Positions 31,201 through 41,420 of a stretch of 64,000 bases of DNA are shown here, piece after piece (the first letter of the stretch is position 1; the number at the start of each line of letters is the position of its first letter). The notes below the pieces were generated by a model, which saw nothing but the letters and a program-made list of their open reading frames with translations, had not been told where the DNA came from and searched no databases. Source of the stretch: Vandiemenella viatica (taxonomy: Eukaryota > Arthropoda > Insecta > Orthoptera > Morabidae); NCBI GenBank assembly GCA_031002005.1, contig JARYHS010008074.1:7696924-7760923 (forward strand), in the 5' to 3' direction. The translations under genes and the position numbers were made by a program.

Positions 31201-31841
31201 ATTTAATGTGTCTGTTAGAGTCTTAAGTTTTCCTACTTTCAGAAGTGAATTTGCATTAAAAGTTGCTAAGTAGCTTGTCTTTCTGTATTTTATTTTGTTT
31301 GAAGTTCCAAGACGCTCCGACTCATCTTTGCATGACGTTGCAGACTCCCCAGAATCCGAATGTCTGCTTGCGCACTTACGTGCGGTGGATTGACCACCTG
31401 GGGTAATTAGTTTTACATCACACCTTTCCATGATTGATAACTCAATGAGTATTGTGGGTGACTTCTAGAGCCACCTTTCTTACAACCGAGGTTGTTAGCC
31501 CCGGAGGATTTTTAACAGCCGCCCCTTACATGGAGACAGACGCTGACCAAAAGCCGCCCAATATGAGAACAGTCACTTTTGGATATTGATTTGTTTTTTA
31601 ATTCATGGTGGACTCCACTAGGCTCTTCCGCTCTCTCTGCCGTTGGGAATCAAATTCCTCTTCCGCCTTTGAGACCGTTGACCAGTTTTCACCTAGTAAC
31701 CCTAGGCAGGGGCCCTTACAGGGTGCTACCATCCGGAGCCAGATGGACCCAGGTTTTTTAACGAGGTGTTACTCCTCCCCCTCCTCCTTCCTCCTCTCTT
31801 TGAGATGAGGCTCCGGGCTTGGGACCGGCAATGGCGGAGTT
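28240..31841 (-). mobile_element. RTE-like LINE, nearly intact
   Basis: The element ends in a T run on the plus strand (poly-A tail, about 28238-28261) and starts near 31841. The 12-base sequence tttttattcttt on both sides (28228-28239 and 31842-31853) is a plausible target duplication. Joining the flanks restores one satellite unit. The 5' untranslated region of about 400 bp is GC-rich. The single ORF has one frameshift only, so this is the youngest autonomous retroelement seen here. Confidence 0.82.
28295..31431 (-). pseudogene. RTE-like LINE endonuclease-reverse transcriptase, one frameshift
   Basis: The protein nicks target DNA and reverse transcribes the element RNA. The N-terminal frame (31431-31160) gives YLATFNANSLLKVGKLKTLT and ITAVQETRF. 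A run of four T where five are expected (31158-31161) shifts to a 954-codon open frame. That frame reads DEDSFESGGFRILKGK, LLGDFNAQVGREK, TWISPNP, DSDHYLSKV, then PEEWKMALIHPLHKRGSKSD, NYRGISLVDVTYKILSRALL, the catalytic VTFVDFQKAYDSIDRGSL, GVRQGDGLSPLLFNCALE, the catalytic CLAFADDMAMLAE and FKYLGEWIEWN. The C-terminal RKKRIDFYGHIFRM and a lysine-rich tail follow. Everything except the single base is intact. Confidence 0.9.
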
Positions 31842-32045
31842 TTTTTATTCTTTATTTTTCATTTGTCTCGTTTTTTAAATAAGAATCCATCATCAAATTT
31901 GACTTTGACCAATTTTTTCTTCTGAATTTCAACCAAAACCATTTCACATTTGGGACAGAATATCTCGAAAACTAAGCAGGATATCAAAAAAATTTATTCT
32001 TCATTTTTTATTTGTCATATCGAGTTACATAAAAATCCATCACCA
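31842..32045. repeat. GAGATATC satellite family, locus 2 (right of RTE)
   Basis: This continues the broken second unit and adds a third, with tatctcgaaaactaagcagg-atatc at about 31962 and aaaaaatttattcttcat. The period with the left part is about 150 bp once the RTE-like LINE is removed. Confidence 0.72.
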
Positions 32046-32337
32046 GATTGCGGCGTCACCTTTATCCTAGAGTCCCCTTGAGGTTTTTGTACATATTCCC
32101 CGTGTCTGTATGGAAGCGGCCATGCCCCCTCCACTCCGGCCATGTCCCCCCACTCCTCCTCCGCCCTGCTTCACTTCAATGCGTGGTGAAGGTCTCGTGC
32201 GTCGTCTCCATATATTTCCTTCCTCCATGGGCTCGTTCGACCAAAATTTCCTTTTCCTTGAGCACGCTCGAACGAGCGCGCTCAAATGAATGAGCGGCTC
32301 CTTCGGCTGAGTGTGCTCAAGTGGATACGAGGCTTTA

Positions 32338-33229
32338 CAGTAGTCATATACTCTTGCGTGACTACTTTTACCTCGTTTTTAAATTCATCCCACTTGGACA
32401 ATAAATTTTGTCCAGAAATATCAGTTCTGTTAGAATATGACTGTATCAGGTCAGTAATTGCTGCAATGTAACTACTGTCTTGTAAAAGGTTGTTATTAAA
32501 ACGCCAAAATGGTGATTTATTTATTGTTGGTGATGTACAGTAATTAAATATTACAGCCAAGTGATCAGAATATGTGGGAACTATTTCACTGGCATAGGTA
32601 TATGGTAGGTGACTTTTACTGACGTAAAATCTATCAATCCGTGAGCGAGGTTTTGAAGGATGTGTCCCTATATATGTGTAGCCAGCTAGATTAGGGTGAT
32701 GTGTTCGCCATATGTCACAGAGTTCATTTGAAGTAATAATCTGCTGTAAGTTATTAGCTAGTGGTTTGCGTTTCTCTGTGGTAGAACTCCTATCAATTTC
32801 ATCCAGAGTCAGGTTCCAGTCACCTCCCATTACTACAGTTTCAGTACTGGCTATTATAGTGAGATACTTTCGTACTTTAGAAAGTACGTCATCGGCCAAA
32901 AGTGAATCATGAGGTAAATACACATTAATTAGGTTAATTTTGCTTCCATATACTTGAATTCTAGCACTTTGAGCGTAACCTGGTACAATAATTTGGCAAG
33001 ATTCGAAATGATCGATGTCTGTAATAATCATTGTTCCACTGCTCATGTTGATACTTGGATTATTTGCAATATAGAAAGATGACATGTATGGTGACACAGA
33101 CACAGTTTGTAGATTTGTTTCTTGTAAAAATATGACGTTAACTTTTGTTCTTCGGATGAACGAAACTAATAACATTTGTTTAGATGGAGATGAGATACCT
33201 CTTGTATTCAAGGTAGCAAATTTAATCAT
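32338..33229 (-). pseudogene. Tx1-like LINE ORF2, endonuclease domain (copy a)
   Basis: The open frame from ATG 33229 encodes an apurinic-type endonuclease: MIKFATLNTRGISSPSKQML, NVIFLQETNLQTVSVSPYMS, SSGTMIITDIDHFESCQIIV, KINLINVYLPHD, then the catalytic VVMGGDWNLTLDEIDRSSTT, SRIDRFYVSKSHLPYTYASE and TYSDHLAVIF. N, E, D and SDH residues are all present. The frame is open up to Harbinger D at TTA 32335-32337 and continues in frame from 26784. The linked domains are interrupted only by the insertion. Confidence 0.85.
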
Positions 33230-33284
33230 GGCGATGAGACTAACTTTATACGAAACAATCAGTAAGATATAATAAGTTAGTTTT

Positions 33285-36015
33285 GTAATTCCGTGTCAAG
33301 CGCAGCTGCCATTCTTTGCAGTCTACGCTTAATATTAATATCTCTGACTTTTCCAATTTTTTTCTCTAGCATAGACTGCATCGCTGGTATGTTCTTGGTG
33401 TAACGCTTCACTATCGGAAGAATTCTCGTAAAATGCCTGCTGGCCTTTAAGAAGGAAAGAAATTCTTCTTCTGTTATCGGTTCATCTTCGTTTCCCGTGT
33501 CACAGGGAGCAGTTTCTAGAAGAGTAGACCCAGACTCCGAGACACTATCGAAGTCATCAATTACGGTCTCTACGGTGTCTAGATTCTCTGCTTTTCCTCA
33601 ATTTCCATTGCGAAAGTCAGTTCTGGTACTTGTGCTTTATGCCCTTCAGCAAGTTGCAAAGAGGTTGGTATATCAGTACTTTTGATTTTCTTTAATGATA
33701 GTGGAATTTCTTTTTTGTTTGGATTGTGTTCTTCCCGATGCCTTTCCTCAGCAAGTTGAGTTATGCTACTACACCGTTTTGAAATTTTACTTGGTTCATT
33801 ACAGCTTTGTGCTGTAGATTGTAGCAGAATGACCAAAAAAGGGTCATTCCGTACATTTTTATATATAGATTTTTGCATATTTATATATATAAAAAGAATA
33901 GAGAGAAATTATCGGAAAGAGTTGTCAGTGTGTGTGTGGCACGTGAGCCAGACGCGCCAGAAGGTCGCGGCAGCCTGGCGGCGGCCAGGGACAATGGACA
34001 CCAGCTACCCTTTTCACGCAGTCGGTCAGGCGTATAATCCCTTAGCTCCGGGGAAACGGTAAACCAAGGTGAACAAACTACCCGAGCCCAAGTTTTACGA
34101 ACGGGGAATTTCGGAGGTCACAGGTGACGGAAATGTCCGAGGCTATCCCGAGTTCACCCGAGTCGAGGAAGACAAGGTTCGCCTATCGTGACAGCCGAAG
34201 GGAGGAGCTTAAAAATGGCAGAACCAATCGACAGAGACGTTCCTTTGCATTTTGTAACGATGGTGTATTTTTTTTTCATGTACACCACGAGTGTAAGAGG
34301 AGGCTTTTTCCGGCGGACGCTGGAGAGAGGACTTGGTTCCGAGCCTTCAGAGGAGAAGGAGCGGATCTGCCGAAGCTGGAGATCGCTCTTGGCTTCGAAC
34401 CTGAGGGTTAATAAGCGTGTTGTACAGTGAGGTCACTGTGCACGCATCCATTACGTTTGCACGGACGTGGTGCTTTGTCCGCTATAGCCAAGGGGTTATA
34501 GTACTTCCGCCGTCGCGGGAAATACATCACCGTCACGGTAATCATCCTACAAGTGCAGTGTGGTACTTTTATTCGGTCATTGAGTACAGCCCTGTAACGG
34601 CCACTGAATGATTAGGAGTTCTCGCACCCCCAAATATTGAGCTAGCTGGGGCAGACTTTCTTAAAGCCACACTTGGTGGATAATATAAATTATCCTGGCG
34701 CCCGGCATTTGAGATTGAATACAGTTGATGCCAATACTGTGTTTGATTTATGGTTCCCCTATCATTGTGAAGGGAGCTTTCATTTAAACAAATCAAGTGT
34801 GTAGCTTTCTTGCTTGCCAATTGACATTGGGAGTTTGTTTCAAGATTAATTTAAAGGTGGTTGTATTTTGATGCTTTTGTTTATTTGTTAATATGTGTTG
34901 GCAATTCTAAGAAGAGGCTTTGCATAGTTCTTTTTATCATATTTCAATGTGTCAATGTTAACGATAAATAAGCCTCGCCTGTACGCCATTTGAGTACCAA
35001 ATAAATTAGCGGCCTAAGGTTTCTTTTAATCATATAAAAAGAAGTAAAAGGTTTTCACCCTTACCTCCCCCCCACGCTAAACCGCCACAAGATTCTTCCA
35101 CAAGCAGAGATTCTAGAGATAGGCGTCTATGATTATGCATTTTTGTCAACTTCAATGCCGTAGACGAATCACTGTCAGGTGTTTGGTGGGTTGTTTCAGG
35201 AGCAGTTGGTGTCACTTCTCTCGGGAGTTGTACCGGTGAGATCCTAAATTCTCCATCTGCAGAAAGAGATACTTTCCTTGTGTTTAGCTGCGGGAAATTC
35301 TCAGCTAAGTTTTGCTCCACATCTATTTTTTTGCAATTTTTTTTTTGACATGTCCTATTCCCTGACACGCGTTACAAACTACGTCGTCCATTGATATATA
35401 AATCATGTATGCAGTGCCTTCGTGAATAATTGTAACTGCTTTCGGAACTTTGGATATATCCTCGAAGATGAAGTGAGCCGTTCTTCGGAAAGATTTTATG
35501 TGAGCGCAACCAGGAATCCTGAAACCAGATGGAATTTCCCGAAATCTGCCTAGTAATTTTCCATATTTTATCATTTTGTTAGCAATGGCGGCATTTGAAA
35601 TAAAAGGATATGCATTAGAAAACACTACCCGTGTGGATGTCATTTTGAACCGTCTTAACGATGCAAAAAAATTAGTTTTAACAGTTATTCCACCTTCTTG
35701 AACCAATTGATCCACATGTTTTTCAGATTTTAAAAAGACACATACAGAGCCACCGCTGATTCGAGACACATGAGTGATATTTTCAGCGCCAACAGCTGCA
35801 CTCACCCCAATAATATAGTCGTCAATGTTGGTGTTTTCAACGTTGTCGATTACCACTGCCAGCTCAGCTGCTGTGGCCACAGATGTTCGCTCCGTGAAGT
35901 TGTTGTTGTTCCGTGTCGATTCGTTTCCTCGAACGCCGTCAGCTGTTTGCGCTCGAGTAATATCTGCGTAGCTTGTTGATGTTGGTATAGCGGCCATATT
36001 TCCGCTAACCTCCAT
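33285..36015 (-). pseudogene. Tx1-like LINE ORF1 (copy a), split by an insertion
   Basis: The frame starts with MEVSGNMAAIPTSTSYADIT. It continues through AAELAVVIDNVENTNIDDYI, GGSVCVFLKSEKHVDQLV, STRVVFSNAYPFISNAAIAN, GKLLGRFREIPSGFRIPGCA and a zinc knuckle CNACQGIGHVKKK near 35330, where an extra base shifts the frame. The middle is interrupted at 33899-35031. The C-terminal part reads DEPITEEEFLSFLKASRHFT, RILPIVKRYTKN. An RRM-like then CCHC arrangement is typical of an RNA-packaging ORF1. The plus-strand copy at 44481-45803 has the same order. Confidence 0.78.
33899..35031. mobile_element. Unidentified 1.13 kb insertion in Tx1-like ORF1
   Basis: The 12-base sequence atataaaaagaa is found on both sides (33887-33898 and 35032-35043). 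The insert is GC-richer than its host at the left (33920-34560) and AT-rich at the right. Short open frames on + (34124-34411) have no recognised domain. A solo LTR is possible, since it begins near tgtcagtgtgtgtgtg and holds an aataaa-like signal near its right end, but no terminal TG...CA pair with a 4-6 bp duplication could be fixed. Confidence 0.55.
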
Positions 36016-36206
36016 GGTTTAGCGATTGATTAAAAGCGGAATTCTCGGCTTTCACGAGATAGTTCACTGCACTTTTTGCACCAGTACAAAGATCAGATAA
36101 ATACTAAAAGACAGTGCACCAATTATTTCAGTTTCACACTGTTTGACACTATAAAACTTTCACAGTTTACGAGCTTACGAAAAAGACGTTCACTCACTGC
36201 CAAAGT

Positions 36207-37656
36207 TGATAAATAGATAGATAGATAGATAGAATAAAATTATAATGTGAGGTACTAACATCACAATTCTTTTACATAGTAAAAATATTTTCATATTGCC
36301 TTTTTCAGATCTTACCCACAAAAAATATTAGTTTCTCTGGATGATAATAGACACATAACATCTTATACTCAGGTACAGGTGTATATACAACTTAATTTAT
36401 ATGCCAACTACTTTACAAAAAATATATTTGTGCTTCAACATTTGTAGCTTAAGAGACAAGACTTACAAGACATGGAGACTGCGCAGTAATAATTTTTGAA
36501 CAATATGTTAAAAGTAAAAATACTTTTAATTTCTACATATTAACAGACATATAGTAAGCATTTTTCAGTGAAGGACACATTTAGTATTGAGCCTATTGCA
36601 TTATTATAGTTCCATCAATCGGTAAACTCTTTAATTTTATTTTTCCTTTTCGCACTTATCAGTTCAACACAGATTCTCCACTTAATTCTTTTAATAAAAA
36701 CAGACTTATACTTAACAGTAAAAAATATTGTTTTTAAGTGACCAGATGTAACACCTGTAAATTGTAGACAGACACAAGGTTACATAAAAATACAGAGTGA
36801 GTCTTTAGTGTTCTGATTATTTGAACACAGAACATCTAAAACGTTGCTCGGAGGTGCAGTACCTAATATGCTCTGGAGGAACATATATATTAATCTCCAG
36901 ATGTCAGATGTTTGATGACACTCGAGAAACATGTGTTTCATCGTGCCCTCTGTTTGACACCAAGGGCAAAGATTATCGTTTCTCATATTCCACTGGTGTA
37001 GTTTTACAGGCGTCGCAAGGCTCTCGTTGAGGAAGCGCCAGACTATATCCGAATCAAGGCTGTTACACAGTTTTCTATACAAATTTGACCAGTTTATTCG
37101 GCCATTCACGTAAACGCTGTTTCAGTGTAATGTTGTAACTGGTTTTAATGTTGCTAGAAATATTTCATAGAGTTTCTTCCTGCTAGATGGAAGTTTTACC
37201 CACTCTTCGTTGAGACAGACTAAGAAACTTGGCCTTGTAATTTCAGAGGTCACAGTTACTGGCATCAAGTGATCTGCAAAATAGGTTTCACGCGGAGGTA
37301 GTTTGATCATAGTCGTCGTCTTGTAGGGATTGTCATGTCTGATTGGTTCATAATTAGTGTGATTGGCTTCCAAGATGCATCTGCTGTCAGTAAGTCTACG
37401 ACCACCTCAGCGCCTATATGTCGCCATTCTGGAATAAAGAGTGTAGATGGTAAGTATATGGCGTTCCAAAGAGGCAATCGTCGAAGATCGGCAACTGTTT
37501 CTGGCTTGTTTATTGGCTTTGGTTCGTACTCATACCAAGTTTGTACGACCGATTTGTAGAAGGAATTCAGGCTGCGGAGATATGGTTTTGTATGCATTAA
37601 TAGTGTTACATCATGTCTGTTCGGATTGGTTGACAAATTCAGTTGCGCCAGGTAAA
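36207..37656 (-). pseudogene. Tx1-like LINE, diverged 3' half (copy h)
   Basis: Minus-strand frames give LAQLNLSTNPNRHDVTLLMH, LRRLPLWNAIYLPSTLFIPE, TIPTRRRL, VWRFLNESLATPVKLHQWNM, the cysteine pair CPWCQTEGTMKHMFLECHQT and, near 36650, SAKRKNKIKEF. These are collinear with the C-terminal region of the plus-strand Tx1-like copy (PLWNTTYLPSNLF, TPFKIHQWNMSEQDKCPWC). It shares perhaps half its residues with that copy, so it is a different subfamily. Its 3' tail is a (gata)n run at 36212-36233 that touches the 5' end of copy a. Its own 5' part is missing at the I-like LINE junction. Confidence 0.78.
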
Positions 37657-39375
37657 ATGATATGTTTCCCGTGAGGAAGCCAGGGAAAGACGGTCACAAG
37701 GTGGACTCGTTCAGACCCATAAACTTACTGTCTTGCTCTCACAAAAATCTGAAACGCATGATCAAACAGAGATTGGAATGGTGGCTGTTCAACAATGGCT
37801 TTGACATATCACCTTCGAAGTCGGCCGCATCCATATACACCCGTCATAGAAAGCCCGTAGGGTCGACATAAAATTAGGACCCTTCACGTTCCCCGTAAAA
37901 AGTACGGTGAAATATTTTGGCGCATGGATCTACAACAAACTCAAATGGGGTACATTCGAGCAATAGCCAGCATCAAGTGGGGTGGCCACCCCGCAATATT
38001 ATTAAGGATATACAAATCCTTGGTGCGCCCTCACTTTGACTATGCATGAATATGCTATGGGTCAGCATCGGAAACCCTACTCAAAGAGCTGGACAAAGCC
38101 CAATATAAGGCTCTCTGGGCATGTGTAGGCGTAATGAAATCGACGCCCACGAACGCGCTTTTAGTCGAAGCACTCTAACCCCCGCTAAACATCCGCAGGA
38201 GCTTCCTATGCTCGAAATTCCTCCTCAAATACAGCCAATATGCTGGTAGTAGTCTGATGAATGCAATTCATGATCTCGCAATGCAATGCCTCACTGCCAA
38301 CTACTGGGTAAAGAAAAAAACGCCTCCAGTTGCGGCGGAATATTTAGAATCCTACAAGATATGTACGAGCATTGGATAAAACACAAAAATGCCATCCTAT
38401 GAGGCCTTGTATTGGAGCACCGTCACAAAATTGGAAGTGTTTACAGATATGGAAGTGACGCCCCAGCCGGAAAGCCAAAGAACAAATATGTACAAATTTC
38501 TGTACAATCGTCCCCAAACGGAACACATATACACAGACGGATCTAAGCTCCCGGACGCGGCATGATGTGCTTTCTTCACTCCAAAATTTGATGTAAAGGA
38601 ACTATTCCAGCTTCCTGCGGAATGTTACATCATGACTGCAGAACTGAGGGGCATACTTGAAGCACTCGGTTACTCCCCAAGCACAGCCTTTGTAATCCTA
38701 TCTGACTCTAGATCGGCCCTGATGTCACTAAAATACCACCACAGTAAATGACACAATGATTAACGTGTGTACGACATCGTGAACGTAGCCCAAGAATTAA
38801 AACGCTACAACAAATCAGTAGAATTAAAATGGGTCAAAGCTCACTGTAACCTCCGTGGAAACGAGACGCCGGACCGGTACGCAAAACAAGCCGCACGTAG
38901 CGGTATAATAGTCAACAATAAGATTCCCTATCCTGACGCTGTATGTCTCATCAAAACCATTGCACTATCTAGGTGGAATATGGAGTGGAAGAAATCTATC
39001 ACGACCAGAGGTCACCATTATGGCCTCACACACCCGGTGATTCCAACCAAGCAGTGGTACGAGAAATATAAATGCAGTCGCAGGTTTAGCACCTGCATCG
39101 CCAGACTCAAACGCAACCACGGATGCTTCAAACAACATCTCCACCGTATTCAAGTCGTGGACACGCACAACTGTATATGTGGCGAAACTGAGGATATAAA
39201 TCACCTCCTGTTCGGTTGCAGTAGGAAGAAGACAGAGTCAGACCTCCTTCTACGATTCCTCACGAAAGCAAGAATCCCGTTACCCACATGCGCTGCCACA
39301 CTCCTATCAACTGAATACTACGCGATCTACAAGATTTTATATCAACATATAAAAAGAATTGATGTTACAATCTAA
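37657..39375 (+). pseudogene. I-like LINE ORF2, partial reverse transcriptase and RNase H
   Basis: After the inserted DNA the plus strand reads FPVRKPGKDGHKVDSFRPIN, LLSCSHKNLKRMIKQRLEWW. A deletion then removes the palm catalytic boxes, and the thumb follows with WGGHPAILLRIYKSLVRPHF and CYGSASETLLKELDKAQYKA. An RNase H domain begins at HIYTDGSKLPDAA (first Asp), TAELRGILEALGY (Glu), VILSDSRSALMSL (Asp), and WVKAHCNLRGNETPDRYAKQ (His/Asp). The last 202 codons from 38767 are open and end in a cysteine-rich CICGETEDINHLLFGC block. RNase H is typical of the I group. Confidence 0.85.
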
Positions 39376-39830
39376 TAGGACACATTTATGTATCTGTAAC
39401 ATTATATAGATAGGTCTATGTACAATGTTAATATTTATTGTGAGACATAAGCAAGATTATAATATCAAACGTGTTGTCCGGGTGATCACACTACACCCTA
39501 GGACAGTAATGTTCCTTCACTGATGTTATGTACCAATTAGAGTTAATTATAAGTTATGTATATTATAGACAACTCCAGTTTGTATCATCATGGATACGGC
39601 AAAGTAGCCTACGCAGATGTCAAAGCTAACTGTAATATCTTAGCTCTGTACATGTCGAACCACTTCCTATAAAATGTCTAGATTTAATTAGAGCATAATA
39701 CTCTCACTGCAACTGATCTTGTATGATTACATATATGGGCTGTCCCATAATATTGTAGTATCCATGTAATCTGTACATGGCTGTATAGGTGCGCAGCCCA
39801 AATGCCAATTAAAAAAAATAAAGTGTTCTT
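39376..39830 (+). other. I-like LINE 3' untranslated region
   Basis: AT-rich sequence between the ORF2 stop and an aattaaaaaaaataaa run at about 39806-39825. That run is a plausible 3' end of the element. No frame or repeat structure is recognised within it. Confidence 0.5.
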
Positions 39831-39945
39831 CACTTCCTCAGAGTCACTGGTAAATAAATATTTCCTCGAAACGTTTGTCAGATTGGTCACTTCCTCCTTC
39901 CTTGCGTCTGAACAGTAATTTCCTTGAGCCAGCACGAACGCAGAG

Positions 39946-40190
39946 ACCGAGCGTGGTGGGTGAATGGTTAGCGTTCGGTCCTCGCATTCGGGAGGACGCG
40001 GGTTCGAATCCCCGTCCGGGCATCGAGATTTGGGTTTTCCATGGTTTCCCAAAATCACTCCAAGCGAACGCCGGGATGCTTCCTTTAAAAATGCCATTGC
40101 CGAATTCCTTCCCGTTCCTTGTCCCCAGTCCCATCCCGCCTCTAATGTTCTTAGCCATCGACGAGGAGTAAAGCCTTAAGGGGGGGAAAA
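39946..40190 (+). repeat. tRNA-derived SINE, complete copy
   Basis: The head reads gagcgtggtgggtgaatggt-tagcgttcgg and carries an exact RNA polymerase III B box, ggttcgaatcc, at 40001-40011. The A box region is the ggtgggtgaatgg stretch. The body has ggttttccatggtttcccaa and cgaacgccgggatg. A 12-bp duplication, acgaacgcagag, flanks it (39934-39945 and 40191-40202). It is a retroposed pseudo-tRNA, not a functional tRNA gene. Confidence 0.9.
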
Positions 40191-40584
40191 ACGAACGCAG
40201 AGTGTTAAAGAGATTAAATCCTATACACTCAACTGAAATTAATTACCTCTCCCTGTGTACTAAAGAGCTTCACTACAGTCCGCCTACTTTCAAATTTTTT
40301 TTATCCTAATACCTTTTTAGAATTCAGCCATGTTACTAGTCGGCACCAAACAAAGAATAATTTTTGTGAGATGAGGTGGACCTGTGAGATATTTTTGAAG
40401 GCGACCAATTACCTTTTGGTTCAATAAAATTGTCTTTAAATTTTTAATGGCATTTCTCCCGACAGCCATTCATCCAGCTAAGCCATTTTGTGTGATTATC
40501 CTGTGTACTGATGTATTACCAAATGCTTTTTGCTAATACAATTGAAAGACGACACAGGTCATACAACAACACCTACTTTAACAC

Positions 40585-40800
40585 CCATGCCCTTGACAGG
40601 AATCGCACCAGTGACCGAGAGTCCCAGTAACGTTCAAGCCATCCCATTCGGAAGAACAGGGGTTGAAATCTTCGTGCATCCATCCGTATTACGATATTGT
40701 ATGATTAACCGAAATCACTCTGTGAGTGCCAGGATGATTCTATGAATAGCCATGGCTAAATTCCTTCCCGAAATATGACCCCAGTCCTTTTTCCTCTACA
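40585..40800 (+). repeat. tRNA-derived SINE, diverged copy
   Basis: The B box is decayed to ggggttgaaatcttcg. The body still matches the copy at 39946: gattaaccgaaatcactctg, gtgccaggatgattc, ccatggctaaattccttccc. Same orientation as the complete copy. Confidence 0.65.
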
Positions 40801-41004
40801 ATGATTTCGAAGTCGACCAGCCCTAAAACACAACCGAACTAGAGTTCCCCCCAGGGGGAAATAGCACTCTAGTCCATTCGCTACCTTGTTTGGCCGTTGA
40901 ATAAGATAAATCCAACAAGGAAAAGGTCCAAAACACACCACAGAGTTGTAATTGTTTCTATTTGAGAAATTAGTGTTTGCTTCTAGCTTTACATCTCATC
41001 GAGG

Positions 41005-41200
41005 TCATTAGAGGCAAGAAAGGACTGGGGGCATGTAATGGGGAGGAATTCGGCGATGGCCTTTTGAAGTAATCACCCCGGCATTCGCCTGGAGTAATTG
41101 GGGTAACCATCTAAAACGCTTACCTGGATGGCCAGATGGGGATTCGAACCCAAGACTTCCCGATAATCAGATTACAGTGTTATCATATTCGCACCATGTT
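41005..41200 (-). repeat. tRNA-derived SINE, minus-strand copy
   Basis: On the plus strand the body appears inverted as ggaattcggcgatggcctt and ccggcattcgcctggagtaa, and the B box as ggattcgaacc at 41140-41150. Moderately diverged. Confidence 0.75.
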
Positions 41201-41224
41201 CTTATTTTCTTCTTCATCGCCAAT

Positions 41225-41420
41225 GTGATATGAATCCTGATAGTATTGGAAGCTAGGATCGGGTAAGAATTTCAGCCACGGCTTTTTGTATGAACTATTC
41301 TTGAGTTCAGCTGGAGAGATTTACGAAAACCACTGAATACTGAAATTGGTTGTCCGACGGGGTTTGAATTCGCGTCCTCCCGAATGCCAGGCAACAGTGC
41401 TACCTGTAACCCATCGGACT
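41225..41420 (-). repeat. tRNA-derived SINE, second minus-strand copy
   Basis: An older inverted copy: cagccacggctttttgta, actattcttgagttcagctg, and a decayed B box in ggggtttgaattcgcgtcct. The head reads cccgaatgccaggcaacagt. It lies directly beside the previous copy. Confidence 0.6.

Larger units (their letters stand above)
26788..32334. mobile_element. PIF/Harbinger element D, defective
   Basis: Left end ggcctcgtatccacttgagc-acgctca is matched in reverse complement at the right end (gtgtgctcaagtggatacga-ggct). TTA flanks both sides (26785-26787 and 32335-32337). Excision with one TTA rejoins the Tx1-like ORF2 in frame as EYMTTV-RREQSSLVRK. Inside are a + strand MADF remnant, a - strand transposase N-terminal remnant, a satellite block and an RTE-like LINE. 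The arms also carry repeated gagcgcgctcg and gagcacgctcg motifs. The catalytic core is absent. Confidence 0.85.
25931..36206 (-). mobile_element. Tx1-like LINE (copy a), 3'-truncated, inserted in the I-like LINE
   Basis: The element reads right to left: 5' end near 36206 at ctttggcagtgagtgaacg, ORF1 (36015 to 33285), endonuclease (33229 to 32338), reverse transcriptase (26784 to 25931). It is close in sequence to the plus-strand copy at 44292-49284, which shares the 5' start. It contains two inserts: Harbinger D (26788-32334) and an unidentified 1.13 kb piece (33899-35031). It stops abruptly inside the reverse transcriptase, just before the catalytic AFDRV box. That is unusual because LINE insertions normally keep their 3' end. 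Confidence 0.8.

Noticed and set aside
31579..31808. Plus-strand frames of 60-67 codons
   Set aside because: They lie in the GC-rich 5' untranslated region of the minus-strand RTE-like LINE.
33920..35030. Solo LTR with TG...CA ends
   Set aside because: A TG start can be found near 33920, but no matching CA end with a 4-6 bp duplication; the 12-bp repeats fit poorly with an LTR.
40001..40011. Exact B box (ggttcgaatcc), possible tRNA gene
   Set aside because: The acceptor and anticodon arms do not form a cloverleaf, and the sequence has a SINE body, a 12-bp duplication and sister copies.
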